27,832 nucleotides of DNA from Zancudomyces culisetae (lineage: Eukaryota; Kickxellomycota; Harpellomycetes; Harpellales; Legeriomycetaceae). Below, piece by piece: positions 8,680 to 21,506 of the stretch. The notes under the pieces were generated by a model that was not told the DNA's origin, did not search any database, and was given only the letters and a program-made list of their open reading frames with translations. Each line of letters starts with the position of its first letter. The stretch's first letter is position 1. The stretch is from contig LSSK01001377.1 in NCBI GenBank assembly GCA_001969505.1, forward strand, positions 1 to 27,832, given 5' to 3'. Both the position numbers and the translations under genes were made by a program.

Positions 8680-11600
8680 GTTCTTTTCTTCTACAAATCT
8701 CTATTCCAATATAATCCAAGATTATAAACAACTGCAGTTTTTTTAGTGTTTAAGCTTATTCCATCCAAACACTGTGTATCTAAAAGTATAATCTATTCTC
8801 CTAATTATTAACAGGGTTGTTATATTTTTATCTTTTACCTTTCGCTAGTATTTTAGGTATTTAAAGGGACATACAAGTATTAATATATTAAGTTTAAAGT
8901 AAAAGTGTGTAACACTGTATCAGATATATAGAATAGGAAAATAGCTTTGATACACTTTTAAGCTAAATGAGGATTTAAAAAAAAGTACAATTGTATCACT
9001 TTATATTATCAAAGACTTTTCAACGTTAAGATTTTAATACAAGTTAGATTATTATGACTTTGTATTTTACTGTCATTTACATTTTTAGAACTTGTAGCTA
9101 CAATGGCCAAATCTTCTGCATATTGTAGAGCAATCTATAGTCTACTGCCTATTATCCACTAGCCACAATCGATTTTTTTATAGTATGAATTTCATTTTGA
9201 TAGTGTAACATTGATGTTAATTATCCAATTCCAGAATCCCACAATGGGGGTACGGAGGAAATTTCAAAAGTATCCAATATGGTCGTAATTACAAGTTTAA
9301 AGAAGAACTGGATGTGGTAGCTGGTAGCGGTTTCATTATTCTAATTACCCAAGTATAGAACGCATATTTGCATACACATGCTTGAATGATAAGGTGACTC
9401 CTGTTTGTAGCTGTGTATTTAATTGTTATATAACCGTTATAACTTTTGTCTCTCCAGAAAGTAACAGCTTTTCAACGACCTTGTAAAAAAAAAATGAAGG
9501 AGAGAGGGGCTATGATTCAAACAAAAGCTAGCGTATACTAATTGTACTCACAAAAAATCGATAGTATTGATTGTTTGATGAGCATTTGTGTTTCATTGCA
9601 TTTACCAGCTTCGAATTATCAACAAACAATACTCTTTCCTAGAAATATGCATTTTCTAATTGTTTGAAAAAAACCTTTTATACAAACAATACATAAAAAT
9701 TAAAACACAAAAGGCGGAGAGGAAGTTAAGCTATGATAACATGGTTTTGAGGATTAAAGTATGATAGTATTTATCATTAGCTGGAGTATGGTATGCAATG
9801 TTACAGGCTTGGAAATAAGGTCAATATGCATTCTTGAAGACCCGCATTTGTGTCGAATCTATTGAAACCCCCCCATTAAACACGAATAATTAATTGCTCA
9901 TAGTACTAACAACAGGGCGGAGATAGTTGTGGGATCCTTATATCAAGGAAAATTTGTATCTCAAACCCCCAAAAATATACTACATTGTCATAATATGTGG
10001 TTTCAAGGAAGAGGGTGGGTGGAAAAGAGGGGGGGGGATTAACTGTATTTTAGATTATTATACGCTCGGTTAATGAAAATTCCGCTGAATGTGATGAAGG
10101 ATAAGAAGGAGAGGGGGAAGGGGAAGGGGAAAGTGGTAATGGTATGAGATCATCTCTTTTCTTTTTTTTAACAAAACGCGTTAATGATGGCTAGACAATT
10201 GTATAGCATGTTACTTGAATAACAAGGTGACAGTAGTATAAGCAAGTGCAGTGCTCTTTTTTTTGTATTGTATTTTGCAAATCGGTTATACTCGACCCTT
10301 GCTGCCGAAACATCTTTTTTTCTTACAATAAAGAATTATTGCAAGTGTAAAGACAAAGTATAAAATGGGAAACAGGAATCTAACTCGTATAGATACAGTT
10401 GTTTATACGGCGGGTTCTTGCTTTTTGAATTGGAATATCTCCGAAAGCATCCTAATAAAGCTATTATATAAATAAGGCTTAGTATCAACACAAAGAATAA
10501 AGGGAAAGATAAACAAAGAGCCCGATGTATCAAGGGATTTGGGGGAGAGGGGTTGATTAGTGATGTTTTGTGTGCAGACTTTAGTATACAGCATATACGA
10601 TTGCATCATAGAGCACAAAAGGGTTCATCCCAATGATATTTGTGTAGGGTATGGTTGATACCTCTTTGATTTGTTACAAACATATTCTGTTTACGAGATT
10701 TTAGGTATACTGTGTCCTCCTCCTTCCTGTTGCCGATTTCGCGTGTTCAACGAACAACTGACCGTTGTATTCACATTCTGATATAACGTTGCATTTTTTT
10801 TTGCTAGAAAAATACAAGGTCAAGGAATTTGGACTTTGAACTTTTGTCATCCTGGCTTTAAATTCAATATAATATTCTTTTATTCTATTTTTCTTTCTTC
10901 TTTTTTGATTGGTATTGAGGATACCAGAACCTGTAAAGAATTGTTTTTTTGTCTTTGTCAAGTGTTGAGATTGTGAATTGTACAGCATGAGGTATAAAAA
11001 AAAAGACGGTATAACGGGCAACGCTCTGATGATTTATGCATTGGGATTACCAAAAAGCATCAGCCCGTTTGAATAGGAAAAAAGCCTTCCCCGCTCTTGA
11101 CGAGTGTCTTGTCATTAGCCTGGTTAGCACACATCCTTTGTTTTCCTATTTTTTGGATGTTAGTATAATGTGATATTTAAACTAGACATGTAGCCAAAAG
11201 AGGAAGGGATTACACTATAGGAATGAAAGAGGAAAAAAGAAATAGAGGAAAAGAGGAAAAGAGGGGATAATGGGAAAAGGTGGAAAAAAATGGAATTAAA
11301 TGAGGGTTGAGTTTGGAATCCAGTTGAAATTAGAGAGGAGGGAGGGTGAGGATGAGGGTGAGGGGAGGGGAGGGGAGGATGAGCTGATTCACTAAAAATT
11401 TTTTTTAATCTACAATGCTACAAAGTGCATACAAAAAAGTATGTGAAAACAATGACAAATGCAAGAGCAGAAATCACAAGAGTTCTGTAAAACCATTGGA
11501 TCATAGTTCAAAGTAAACCAATAATGCTGGATGAAAATTTTTTTTATATTTTTAGGAATTAGTGCATTTCAGATATTAACCACCATCATTCTCGGGCATA

Positions 11601-11741
11601 AAAAAATAGGAACTATCAAAGGAGTCAAAAAGAAAAAAATTTTATAAGTTGGTAAAGAAATAATACAAATAATAAATAAAACAAACTCTGAAATTAAAAA
11701 AAAGTTGTACAAAGATACAAAAAAAAATAAAAGAGACGATT
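8680..11741. other. 3-kb gene-poor interval between divergent chitin synthase A and the Ded1-like helicase
   Basis: The two flanking genes are transcribed away from each other, so both promoters lie here, but 3 kb is long for this gene-dense window. Open frames reach only 106 codons (minus, ending near 10701) and have no recognisable content. Visible structure includes four alternating copies of CAAACAAT/ATTGTTTG at 9570-9690, an imperfect inverted repeat at 9729-9782, G-run tracts near 10013-10037 and 10113-10129, a long purine-rich tract at about 11215-11380, and an A-rich leader just before the helicase ATG. I find no tRNA or known small RNA. A non-coding transcript cannot be excluded. Confidence 0.6.
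11356..11375 (+). promoter_or_regulatory. Candidate G-quadruplex upstream of the Ded1-like helicase
   Basis: The plus strand holds GGG-TGA-GGGG-A-GGGG-A-GGGG, four G runs with loops of 3, 1 and 1 nt, a strong quadruplex pattern. It sits about 370 bp before the helicase ATG, at the end of a long purine-rich tract. If the transcript starts upstream of it, the structure would be in the 5' leader; otherwise it is a promoter element. Confidence 0.45.
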
Positions 11742-13932
<2,191 letters not shown>

Positions 13933-13953
13933 GTTTCTTTTTTTAACATCTGT

Positions 13954-13962
13954 TTTATTAAA
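13954..13962. terminator. Overlapping candidate poly(A) signals of the convergent helicase and chitin synthase B
   Basis: The sequence TTTATTAAA reads ATTAAA on the plus strand, about 25 nt after the helicase stop, and AATAAA on the minus strand, about 170 nt after the chitin synthase B stop. The rest of the 195-bp convergent gap is pyrimidine-rich on the plus strand. Short AT-rich motifs like these occur often by chance. Confidence 0.3.
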
Positions 13963-14127
13963 ATAGATTTTTTTTTCTTTTTTTTTCCTTCTTTGGTCGT
14001 ATTTTCCTCTGTTATATATATTCTTTCCTTTTTTTTCTTCTAATTTATCCCTATCTCTAACCCTACCCCTATCTCCTTGCTTGTCTTTATCCTATTCTAC
14101 CCCCTGACTTTGTCCTCTAAAACCCTC

Positions 14128-17100
14128 TCAACCACCCCATTCACTATCTCTATTTCTTTCCATCTCTTCTCGGTCAAATCCATATCTTCTCCATAAAATC
14201 TCTCGTATTTGTCTCTTGGTGACTTTCTCCAAATCTTCCGTCCTGAGAATCTCATCTATTGCATTTTCCATCATCATCCATCCATTTCGTTGTTGATGCA
14301 CCACGCCCCTTCCATAGACACTTGGTGATAGTATACCCGATCGCGGGCTACTTCTAATATACTTGATGTTTTGTTCCGACGTTCCAACTCTTATGCTAGG
14401 CACATATTGACTATAGCTTGTGACAATATGGCTCGGGGACATACTTAAATTACTCGGAATACTATAGTTATTTGTATACACCTCATCCTCCTTTTTTTCT
14501 TCTTGCCTAGCTTCTTTATACTGATTTATTCCCTTTCTCACTTGACCACCACTATCACTGTAAAAAACATCTGTCATCTTATCGAGATTTCTGGTTTGTA
14601 CCATTTCATGTCCAGCACTTTTAATATTGCCAAAGCTACTGTTGTTTTGAATCAACATCCCCTCGGTATTTTCAAAAAAATGAATTCCTCCAGCTGGCCT
14701 CATCCGGATCTTGTTTGTATAATTATTGTACTGGTTGCTGGCTCGCTGTAACCCATACAAAATCTCGCTGTTTGCCCGGTTTGGGTTCGGTTGTGGCGAA
14801 GCTGCATTTCCCATGATATTCTGTACTCTATGCAGAACCACTGATCCTGTTCCTATGCTTTTGGATCTCAATCCAAGCTGGTTTACACCACCATTCAGCT
14901 GGAAATTAGAGCTTTCAAGGGTCTGCTTCTTTCGTTGTTGTTGGTATTCGTCTGTTTTAATTGTTGGGCTGTTACTTGGTATTGGTCTTCTACTACTCGA
15001 TCTCTTTGTAATATCTGCGTCGTTTTCAGCAAGCCGGATAATGCAATGCTCGTCCCATGATTTTAGTGGAATGTTGACTTGATCGTACTCATTTTGATTT
15101 GGCGAAGTTTCAACCTTGTTGTTTCCAGAATCGCCTAACACTACCCTTGTGTTTCCCCATGAAAAATCATCAAAATGCCAGAACGAATATATCGGGATGA
15201 AAAACGAAAACACTGGTATCGCAAAAATATACACTATCATCCAGCCAATGTTCTGCCACTGCTTCTTTATAATGAACAAAAGTGCTTGTAGTGAATAAAT
15301 TGCTGCCATCAAGCAGATGGAAACCATTGGAACCTGCGATGTTGATGTAAACAACAGATACAAAATGTACCCGAGGTACACCACCGTGGCTGGCATAATC
15401 AACGTCGATAGCAGGTCGACAAGTACCACAAACCGCATCGAGAAGCAACAAAACCCACACAACCTAGGCAGGAACACCAGCTCAAACATGTTGTGGACCG
15501 TCGAGTTGATCCACCGACGTCGCTGCGATAACAGTACCTGCCACGAGTCTGGCGCATTTGTGCGGCACTGTGCATCCGGTGTAAACTTTGTTTTGTTGTA
15601 CGGCAGATGCTTGAGCATCAGAGTTGTTAAATATCGGTCCTCACCCAAACTCAGAAGATTTTTTTTGTGTAGCGTATCAACTTTGCTTTCCGAGTATTCT
15701 TGAATAATTTGGTTGGATATCAGTAGCGGTTGGTTGGTTTCGGGTGTCCGGAGCCGATACATGCTGAAACATCCTGGTAGACAGGTAACTGATCCGAACA
15801 GCGATTCAAATGCCTTTGACAGGTGGTGGGAGATATAGTACTCGTATACCTGGATCATAGTCACCCATGTGGCCTTTTCATTCGCCAGCATAGTTTCCCC
15901 ACACAGACCCATCAGCTTGGAATCGTGGACCATGCAGCTAACCATTCTGTTGAGGGACTCTGGATATACATATGTGTCTGCATCTACCATCATAACAAAT
16001 TCATAGTATGCAGGATCAACACCAATGACGTTTTTTATCTGATGGTATATTTCCAACTCGAGAGGTGTCATTTTTAAGTTAAAGTGAACCCGATTAAAAA
16101 AATTCATCAGTATAATCTGTGAATCCCTTTTGCCTCGATTCCCCTGTTTTATGTGCTCTTGCTTATTACCATGTTTTACTACTACAAGGTATGGGACTAC
16201 ATGTCCTGATATCTGATAAAGCCCCGAAAACACTTTTCCTTTGTTATGCTTCTTAAACCCCTCACCCAGCGAGATGTAATCAAACGAGTTTGTGTCATAG
16301 TCCTGGTTGTGGCCATGGTTATTATTATGGTTACTATTCAGAATGTCCAGAACTATCCTGGGTGTTGGACGGTCGTTTCCTGTGCCCATAACCAAACCAT
16401 CGCAGATAATAAATAGAAGCTTTCTCTTGTCGTCGTATTTCAACGTGGCAATGGAATCAATGGTGAGTCTCAACGATTCTTCACCCTCCGTATAGCATGG
16501 AATGTTACAAACCACAAAGTTGCTATGTTCCTCCGGATCACGTTTTGGTGAAAGCTGCAAGGCGGCTAGAAACTTAAACAAAATAACACTTGCAAGGGCT
16601 ACTGAGCTAGCCAACAATACATAATTTGCAAAATAACACTGGAATGATGTCCTGTGGTCAACTATTCCTGCATAATACGCGCCCCTCAGACAGTTGTAGT
16701 GTAGTCGCTGGCTCTTTTTATTTTTTCTAAAGTATCGGTTCCACCGTTCGGTAATATCCATTCCAGAATATACCTGGAACATGTTTTTTACATTCTCATC
16801 AAGAAACTCGCGACTGGCTGTTTGGTTGGAAACTCCAGGTGGAGAAAGAACATATGGTGCTCCATTGTAGTTTATGTAATCTGTCAAGTCAAACACTTGT
16901 TGGCTGATTACAGCCCAGTATCTTTTCTCACCCTTATCCGTGCCTTTACCCATTTTCTGTATTTTTTTGGGATCGATCGACACTTGCCCACGTGAATACA
17001 AGTTTCTCAACATCCTCATGATTCTATACTGGTAGTGGTTATACCCACCACTAACCATCTCAGGATGCTTGTAATACCTGTGATCGTGAAGCCATGCGTC

Positions 17101-20100
17101 TGTATACGGGTCAGCCATAGCAGATAATGCTAGCCTGGGGTCTGAAACAAGCCCTGCACATACAAACGATAGTTGCAACGGAAAAAGGTTTGTCAGATCC
17201 GTTCCAAGATAGTTTCCCTCAACTACGGTTTTGAAATCCACGCCTACATGGGTAAAGTCCTTTATATCAAATATCTCTCCTCTAATCGAAATAAGTGCAT
17301 TTGACGCTGTATTGTGGCCTTTGAGTTCCTCAAGTGTCAATGAACTTTGCTTGGGGCATATTAATATTCCAAGCACAGCTATCCAAAACACCGCCATACA
17401 ACAACACAAAAAAATAAAAACGCAAAGAGTAACTTTTTCTCGCCATGAGATGACTTGCTCTTCTAACCTAAAGTTGCTAAAATACTTGATAACGGGCGAT
17501 GGAATCCACCATGTGGTAAACCAGACCACAAACAACCAGTATTTTCTAGTTTTGGTAAGCTTGGCTTCCGTAGTGATGTTCTTTTCCAGAGCACCCACCT
17601 TCCCATGGGTTGCGTTTTGGTCATTACATAATTGTTTTGGTTTTCCAAAGCTGTTTGCACTGTCGCTGTGGTTAGCCCCACCACCACCATAGAATTCGTG
17701 TACCTTGCTGTCACTGTTGAGTTTCAACTCCGGGTCTTTTTGATTATACCCATCATATTCATCATACTCCATAATATTGCTATTGTTGTCGACAACCCCG
17801 TAGTATAGATACGTCAGCTCTTTAATCACGCTATCGTGTCTCTCATCAATATCGCACAAGCGGTCATTATCATCTTGACTGTTTACAGAAAGTGCGCATT
17901 CAATTGGGATATCGGTACCTTGAGTATGCAACGCAAACGCAGACGCATTTAACCTTTCCCTTGAAAAATGGTCCATCTCTAGCCTTTTCCAGAGCTCAAA
18001 GCTGTAAAAACACTTTGTTTTTCCAACTACATATTCCGATTTTTTCCACTGCAACTTGGTTCCCATCTCAACGCACTTATCGCGGCTGGTTTTTCCAAGA
18101 AAATATATATTCTTGATTTCAGGAATATCGCTATACCTGTGGAAAAAAGCGTCATGCTTCAAATTGATGGAAAGGTCAACTGACTTTTTCTGTGCAATAG
18201 CCTCTAGTCCAAAACACTTGACTTGTTGCAAAACATACTCAAAATCAAAAGATACAGGTGACTTCTGTCTGTTTGGATTTAGTGAAATAACAAACCATAC
18301 TTTTGTTTTGTCAATATGTGATATGGTGTCGGCTAACCATCCTTGAAACATTGTCAAGTTGGTTCTCAGTTCACCATCCGTTTTTAAAGGAAGTTCTTCT
18401 TTCGATTTCTCGGTCCCCAAAGCCGGGGAAATTGAATCAAGTGTTTGCATCGCGTCTACGGGAAACGAACCGCGTACATGAGTGTCTCTAGTTCTAATGT
18501 ATCGTTGACCAAAAAGCTGCCTTATAAATGGATTAACAGAGCCGTTATAATACTCTGGCTTTTTGTGGTATGCACCTAAATCTAGGTGGAATGTGTCTGA
18601 ACTTGGGTTATTTACTGGAAATCCCCTAAATATGTTGACAACGTCTATTCCTAATGCATCGTAGTTTTCTCTCGAAAACCCATTTACGCAATATATTACT
18701 GGTTTAACAAAATGGCTGATTTGAAAAGATAGGTTGTTTTTCTTGGGCTGAGTATACACTATACCCTCCCTATCTAGTGAACCACAAACGTGGCTTAACT
18801 GGCCCAGTATCGCTATATCCAGGTCAGGATTATTGGCTATGTGGTACTGTGGGTCAAAATCCATCTGATGCGTATCGCTAACTACCTTATCAATTACTGA
18901 AAACAATCCCACAGATGGCTTCATAAACATATCTAGAATGCGTGTATTATCTAGGTACTCGGCGATTTTTGTGTATTCTCTCACGCCCTCAAGCTCGTAC
19001 TCATCGTTTCCCAAAACAAAGGTTCTGTAGTTCATAAAATGAAACATCCTCTCGTTTGTGTAATTGACCAATAGCTGGCTGTAAGAGTTTTGATGACACT
19101 GGTTGAAGCCTGGGAAATCGAATAGGCTCAAGTTGATGCTTTCCTCACGCGATTCAATGTTTCGGTTCATCTTATCCACCAGATAGTAAACTAAAAGACT
19201 GTATAAATATCTTGACAAGTTGTTGATTCTCTCATATGCCATTTCTAGGGTTAGAAACACTGTACATAGCTCCAATCCAACTTTTACAGTTTTGTATTTT
19301 ATAACCGAAAGAAAATTGCCAATATCGACTCCCAACATCAATGCTGTCCTCTCAAACAGCTCAACAGACTTTACATAGATTTCTGCATTATCAGAGTGAG
19401 AGTATACCTTTTGTGCTCCAAGCTGAATATTTCCTAGATTTAAAATCGATACTAGCACTTTGAAGATTTCGGTCTGATAAATTTCGCCAAAACCGACATT
19501 TAACAGCGCCTTTTTTATATCCTGGAGTTGCGTATGGTTGTTGACATCCACCACTCTCGACTTTAGCCCGGGTTTATTTAAATATTTATAATGTGAAGAG
19601 CTTCCTAGTAGCCCATACTTTACCCTCTCTTGCTCTGAACAACCATCTATCAAATAGTAGAAAATATGGAAATTTCGCTCATGGATTACCTCGCTGTCGA
19701 TTCTTTGAAGATCAATGGCATAAATGCCTATTTTACCACCCGCGATAATTCCTTGGCCATTGTACTGTAGTACTAAACAACTCATAATCCTGGTTGCATT
19801 GGCATGTGTGCTAGTTTTAGCACTACTAAACACCTCCACCACATAATCAGCGTCTACAATTCGCTCATACATTGCGGTGTCCCGTTTACTTTGCCATCTA
19901 ACCAACGAAAGCGCTTTTAATGCCATTCGTCTGTTTTCTGTCTTTCCCGAACCTGACTCACCTATAAACACTATTGACTGCCCAACGCTTGTTTGTCTCA
20001 GATAAAAATACGCGTTTATTGTAAGTTCATAAATGTGTGGATTCCTGTTTGAGCTGGTTTGGCGGCCACCCCTAAAGTTACCAATATCGCTGCAATATTT

Positions 20101-20328
20101 TCCAGCACTTTGATTAGGTCTTCGGTATGCTTCGATATACAACATTAATTCATTGTCGCTATTGATTGAAAGCTCTTGGAATGGGTTTATCGAGACTAGA
20201 AAGTTACTCCCGATCCGAACATATGGATTAGGCTTGTTCGGGTTCTTATAGTTCTGTTCAAGGGCTACCGTAACCGCATCGCCTGTAGGCGTATTCTCTA
20301 GAGCCAGTAGCGATAAGTCCAGTAGCAT
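14128..20328 (-). CDS. Chitin synthase with myosin motor-like domain (class V/VII type), paralog B
   Basis: This 2066-aa paralog of chitin synthase A has the same domain order. The myosin-like head (about 15-785) has P-loop GESGSGKT at 123-130. The switch-I region reads NATRIM at 177-182, losing the SRFG signature, and switch II reads DFPGF at 404-408. A long acidic, Asn/Gly-rich linker (785-930) follows. Membrane helices lie near 965-990 and 1231-1257, flanking cytochrome-b5-like modules (about 993-1120 and 1137-1210). The GT2 core (about 1270-1625) has VDADT at 1448-1452, EDRYLTTL at 1563-1570 and QRRRW at 1602-1606, so synthesis should be intact. SWGNTR is at 1723-1728. A long disordered tail (1735-2010) ends in a short DEK_C-like helical segment (about 2014-2060). 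Relative to A it has an insertion in the GT2 core, Asn/His-rich at about 1331-1345. The ATG has A at -3. Likely acts in wall synthesis with paralog A. Confidence 0.95.
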   Translation of the reverse strand: MLLDLSLLALENTPTGDAVTVALEQNYKNPNKPNPYVRIGSNFLVSINPFQELSINSDNELMLYIEAYRRPNQSAGKYCSDIGNFRGGRQTSSNRNPHIYELTINAYFYLRQTSVGQSIVFIGESGSGKTENRRMALKALSLVRWQSKRDTAMYERIVDADYVVEVFSSAKTSTHANATRIMSCLVLQYNGQGIIAGGKIGIYAIDLQRIDSEVIHERNFHIFYYLIDGCSEQERVKYGLLGSSSHYKYLNKPGLKSRVVDVNNHTQLQDIKKALLNVGFGEIYQTEIFKVLVSILNLGNIQLGAQKVYSHSDNAEIYVKSVELFERTALMLGVDIGNFLSVIKYKTVKVGLELCTVFLTLEMAYERINNLSRYLYSLLVYYLVDKMNRNIESREESINLSLFDFPGFNQCHQNSYSQLLVNYTNERMFHFMNYRTFVLGNDEYELEGVREYTKIAEYLDNTRILDMFMKPSVGLFSVIDKVVSDTHQMDFDPQYHIANNPDLDIAILGQLSHVCGSLDREGIVYTQPKKNNLSFQISHFVKPVIYCVNGFSRENYDALGIDVVNIFRGFPVNNPSSDTFHLDLGAYHKKPEYYNGSVNPFIRQLFGQRYIRTRDTHVRGSFPVDAMQTLDSISPALGTEKSKEELPLKTDGELRTNLTMFQGWLADTISHIDKTKVWFVISLNPNRQKSPVSFDFEYVLQQVKCFGLEAIAQKKSVDLSINLKHDAFFHRYSDIPEIKNIYFLGKTSRDKCVEMGTKLQWKKSEYVVGKTKCFYSFELWKRLEMDHFSRERLNASAFALHTQGTDIPIECALSVNSQDDNDRLCDIDERHDSVIKELTYLYYGVVDNNSNIMEYDEYDGYNQKDPELKLNSDSKVHEFYGGGGANHSDSANSFGKPKQLCNDQNATHGKVGALEKNITTEAKLTKTRKYWLFVVWFTTWWIPSPVIKYFSNFRLEEQVISWREKVTLCVFIFLCCCMAVFWIAVLGILICPKQSSLTLEELKGHNTASNALISIRGEIFDIKDFTHVGVDFKTVVEGNYLGTDLTNLFPLQLSFVCAGLVSDPRLALSAMADPYTDAWLHDHRYYKHPEMVSGGYNHYQYRIMRMLRNLYSRGQVSIDPKKIQKMGKGTDKGEKRYWAVISQQVFDLTDYINYNGAPYVLSPPGVSNQTASREFLDENVKNMFQVYSGMDITERWNRYFRKNKKSQRLHYNCLRGAYYAGIVDHRTSFQCYFANYVLLASSVALASVILFKFLAALQLSPKRDPEEHSNFVVCNIPCYTEGEESLRLTIDSIATLKYDDKRKLLFIICDGLVMGTGNDRPTPRIVLDILNSNHNNNHGHNQDYDTNSFDYISLGEGFKKHNKGKVFSGLYQISGHVVPYLVVVKHGNKQEHIKQGNRGKRDSQIILMNFFNRVHFNLKMTPLELEIYHQIKNVIGVDPAYYEFVMMVDADTYVYPESLNRMVSCMVHDSKLMGLCGETMLANEKATWVTMIQVYEYYISHHLSKAFESLFGSVTCLPGCFSMYRLRTPETNQPLLISNQIIQEYSESKVDTLHKKNLLSLGEDRYLTTLMLKHLPYNKTKFTPDAQCRTNAPDSWQVLLSQRRRWINSTVHNMFELVFLPRLCGFCCFSMRFVVLVDLLSTLIMPATVVYLGYILYLLFTSTSQVPMVSICLMAAIYSLQALLFIIKKQWQNIGWMIVYIFAIPVFSFFIPIYSFWHFDDFSWGNTRVVLGDSGNNKVETSPNQNEYDQVNIPLKSWDEHCIIRLAENDADITKRSSSRRPIPSNSPTIKTDEYQQQRKKQTLESSNFQLNGGVNQLGLRSKSIGTGSVVLHRVQNIMGNAASPQPNPNRANSEILYGLQRASNQYNNYTNKIRMRPAGGIHFFENTEGMLIQNNSSFGNIKSAGHEMVQTRNLDKMTDVFYSDSGGQVRKGINQYKEARQEEKKEDEVYTNNYSIPSNLSMSPSHIVTSYSQYVPSIRVGTSEQNIKYIRSSPRSGILSPSVYGRGVVHQQRNGWMMMENAIDEILRTEDLEKVTKRQIREILWRRYGFDREEMERNRDSEWGG

Positions 20329-21506
20329 TTTGTTATTTATTTTTTCCTAGAGTAGAGATGGTATAGATATATATACCCATGAATTTTCTTTACTTTTTTT
20401 TTAAAAGTAAAATTGACATCCAACCAAGTAGCTCATGTAATGATTGTAACCAGCATTGCTTATACTTGTACAAAAAGAAGTTATGTGATATAAAAAAGGA
20501 GGGAAGGATAGCTCAGTGGTCTTTTGTCATTCGTAGAGATTTATCTTTACTGATGAACCTCTACTGTGTATCGAGCTGTCACTTGGTAAAACCTAAACTT
20601 AATTATAATCACAAAATTCAGTAAATATTGTTTTCATATTTAATATTTCTTGAGAATATTGGGTGTGAAATACTTGTATTAATGTTCAAAAGAAATATAT
20701 ATTGCTGCTTACACCAAGTGAGTACTTGATTTTAGTTTTATGATTCATTCGGTACTCACAAAAGTACTTTGCTGAGGGATGTAGAATTAAGATACTTTGG
20801 GGATTACTTAAATTGGAGCTCGTGTTTATGTAGCTGAGGGGTAACGAACTCGCCTCTGCCTCTGCATTATTAAATGAAACAAAACCGCAATAATAAAACG
20901 AACCACATGTTCAAGTACACTAATTCACTTTGTGTAAAAACATATTAAAACGTTTTGCTTTAATTCACGACCACGCAATGGCAGTTGACTATTTCTGCTA
21001 TATAAGCAAGATTCGGAATAGTTATAATTTTTTAATGAAGAAATTATATCATACACCGTAACTCATAAGATTCAGAGTTTAATACACATAGTTATACTAG
21101 TGGTGGAAGAGATCTTTGGAGCTGAGCTTCAGTTATGAAGCACTTACTAGCGATGACCTGTAGGTTAAATCACATCAACTAAAAAATTACCCGTTTATTA
21201 AAGCTGTGTTGTTCTGTATTGGGTTTACTTTTCACTAGAATATACTACATTGAGCAGATTCTTGCAAAGTAAAAAAAATAATTGTGATGCAAGGCGAAAT
21301 TCGCATTTTAGAAAAGTTCTTAAGCGTGAAACAAATGATTAGACTTGAATAAAGACAATGAAATCATAGCAGAAAATTCTAACAGATATATGAGAGAATA
21401 AATGTAATTTTTATAAGAGGGAAAAAGAGTAAAAATAAAAGATAGAAGATAGAAGATATAAGATGGGGGTATATAAGGTACAAAACAGTCTAAAGAAAAA
21501 ATGCGA
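20329..21506. other. Intergenic interval between glutamine synthetase III and chitin synthase B
   Basis: Both flanking genes are on the minus strand, so this holds the chitin synthase B promoter and the glutamine synthetase 3' region. A TATATATA-like run at 20367-20375, about 40 bp before the chitin synthase B ATG, is a weak TATA candidate. An 81-codon plus-strand frame at 20379-20624 has no recognisable content. A tRNA-like A box at 20509-20519 sits in a nested inverted repeat but lacks a matching acceptor stem. Short AGATAGA repeats lie at about 21440-21465. Nothing else stands out. Confidence 0.6.

Noticed and set aside
9729-9782. Imperfect inverted repeat (AGCT-ATGATA with TATCATT-AGCT) as a terminator or mobile-element end
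   Set aside because: The stem is about 10 bp with a bulge and a loop of roughly 33 nt, with no target duplication or transposase nearby; chance is likely in AT-rich DNA.
10701-11021. 106-codon minus-strand frame in the 3-kb gap
   Set aside because: No recognisable motif, Lys/Asn/Ser-biased composition typical of AT-rich non-coding DNA, and no supporting promoter or neighbour context.
20502-20577. Possible tRNA gene (A-box match)
   Set aside because: The seven bases before the A box have no complementary acceptor strand downstream, the D stem does not close normally, and the B box has mismatches at key positions.
20379-20624. 81-codon plus-strand frame upstream of chitin synthase B
   Set aside because: Starts in T-rich sequence, no family signature, and composition looks random.
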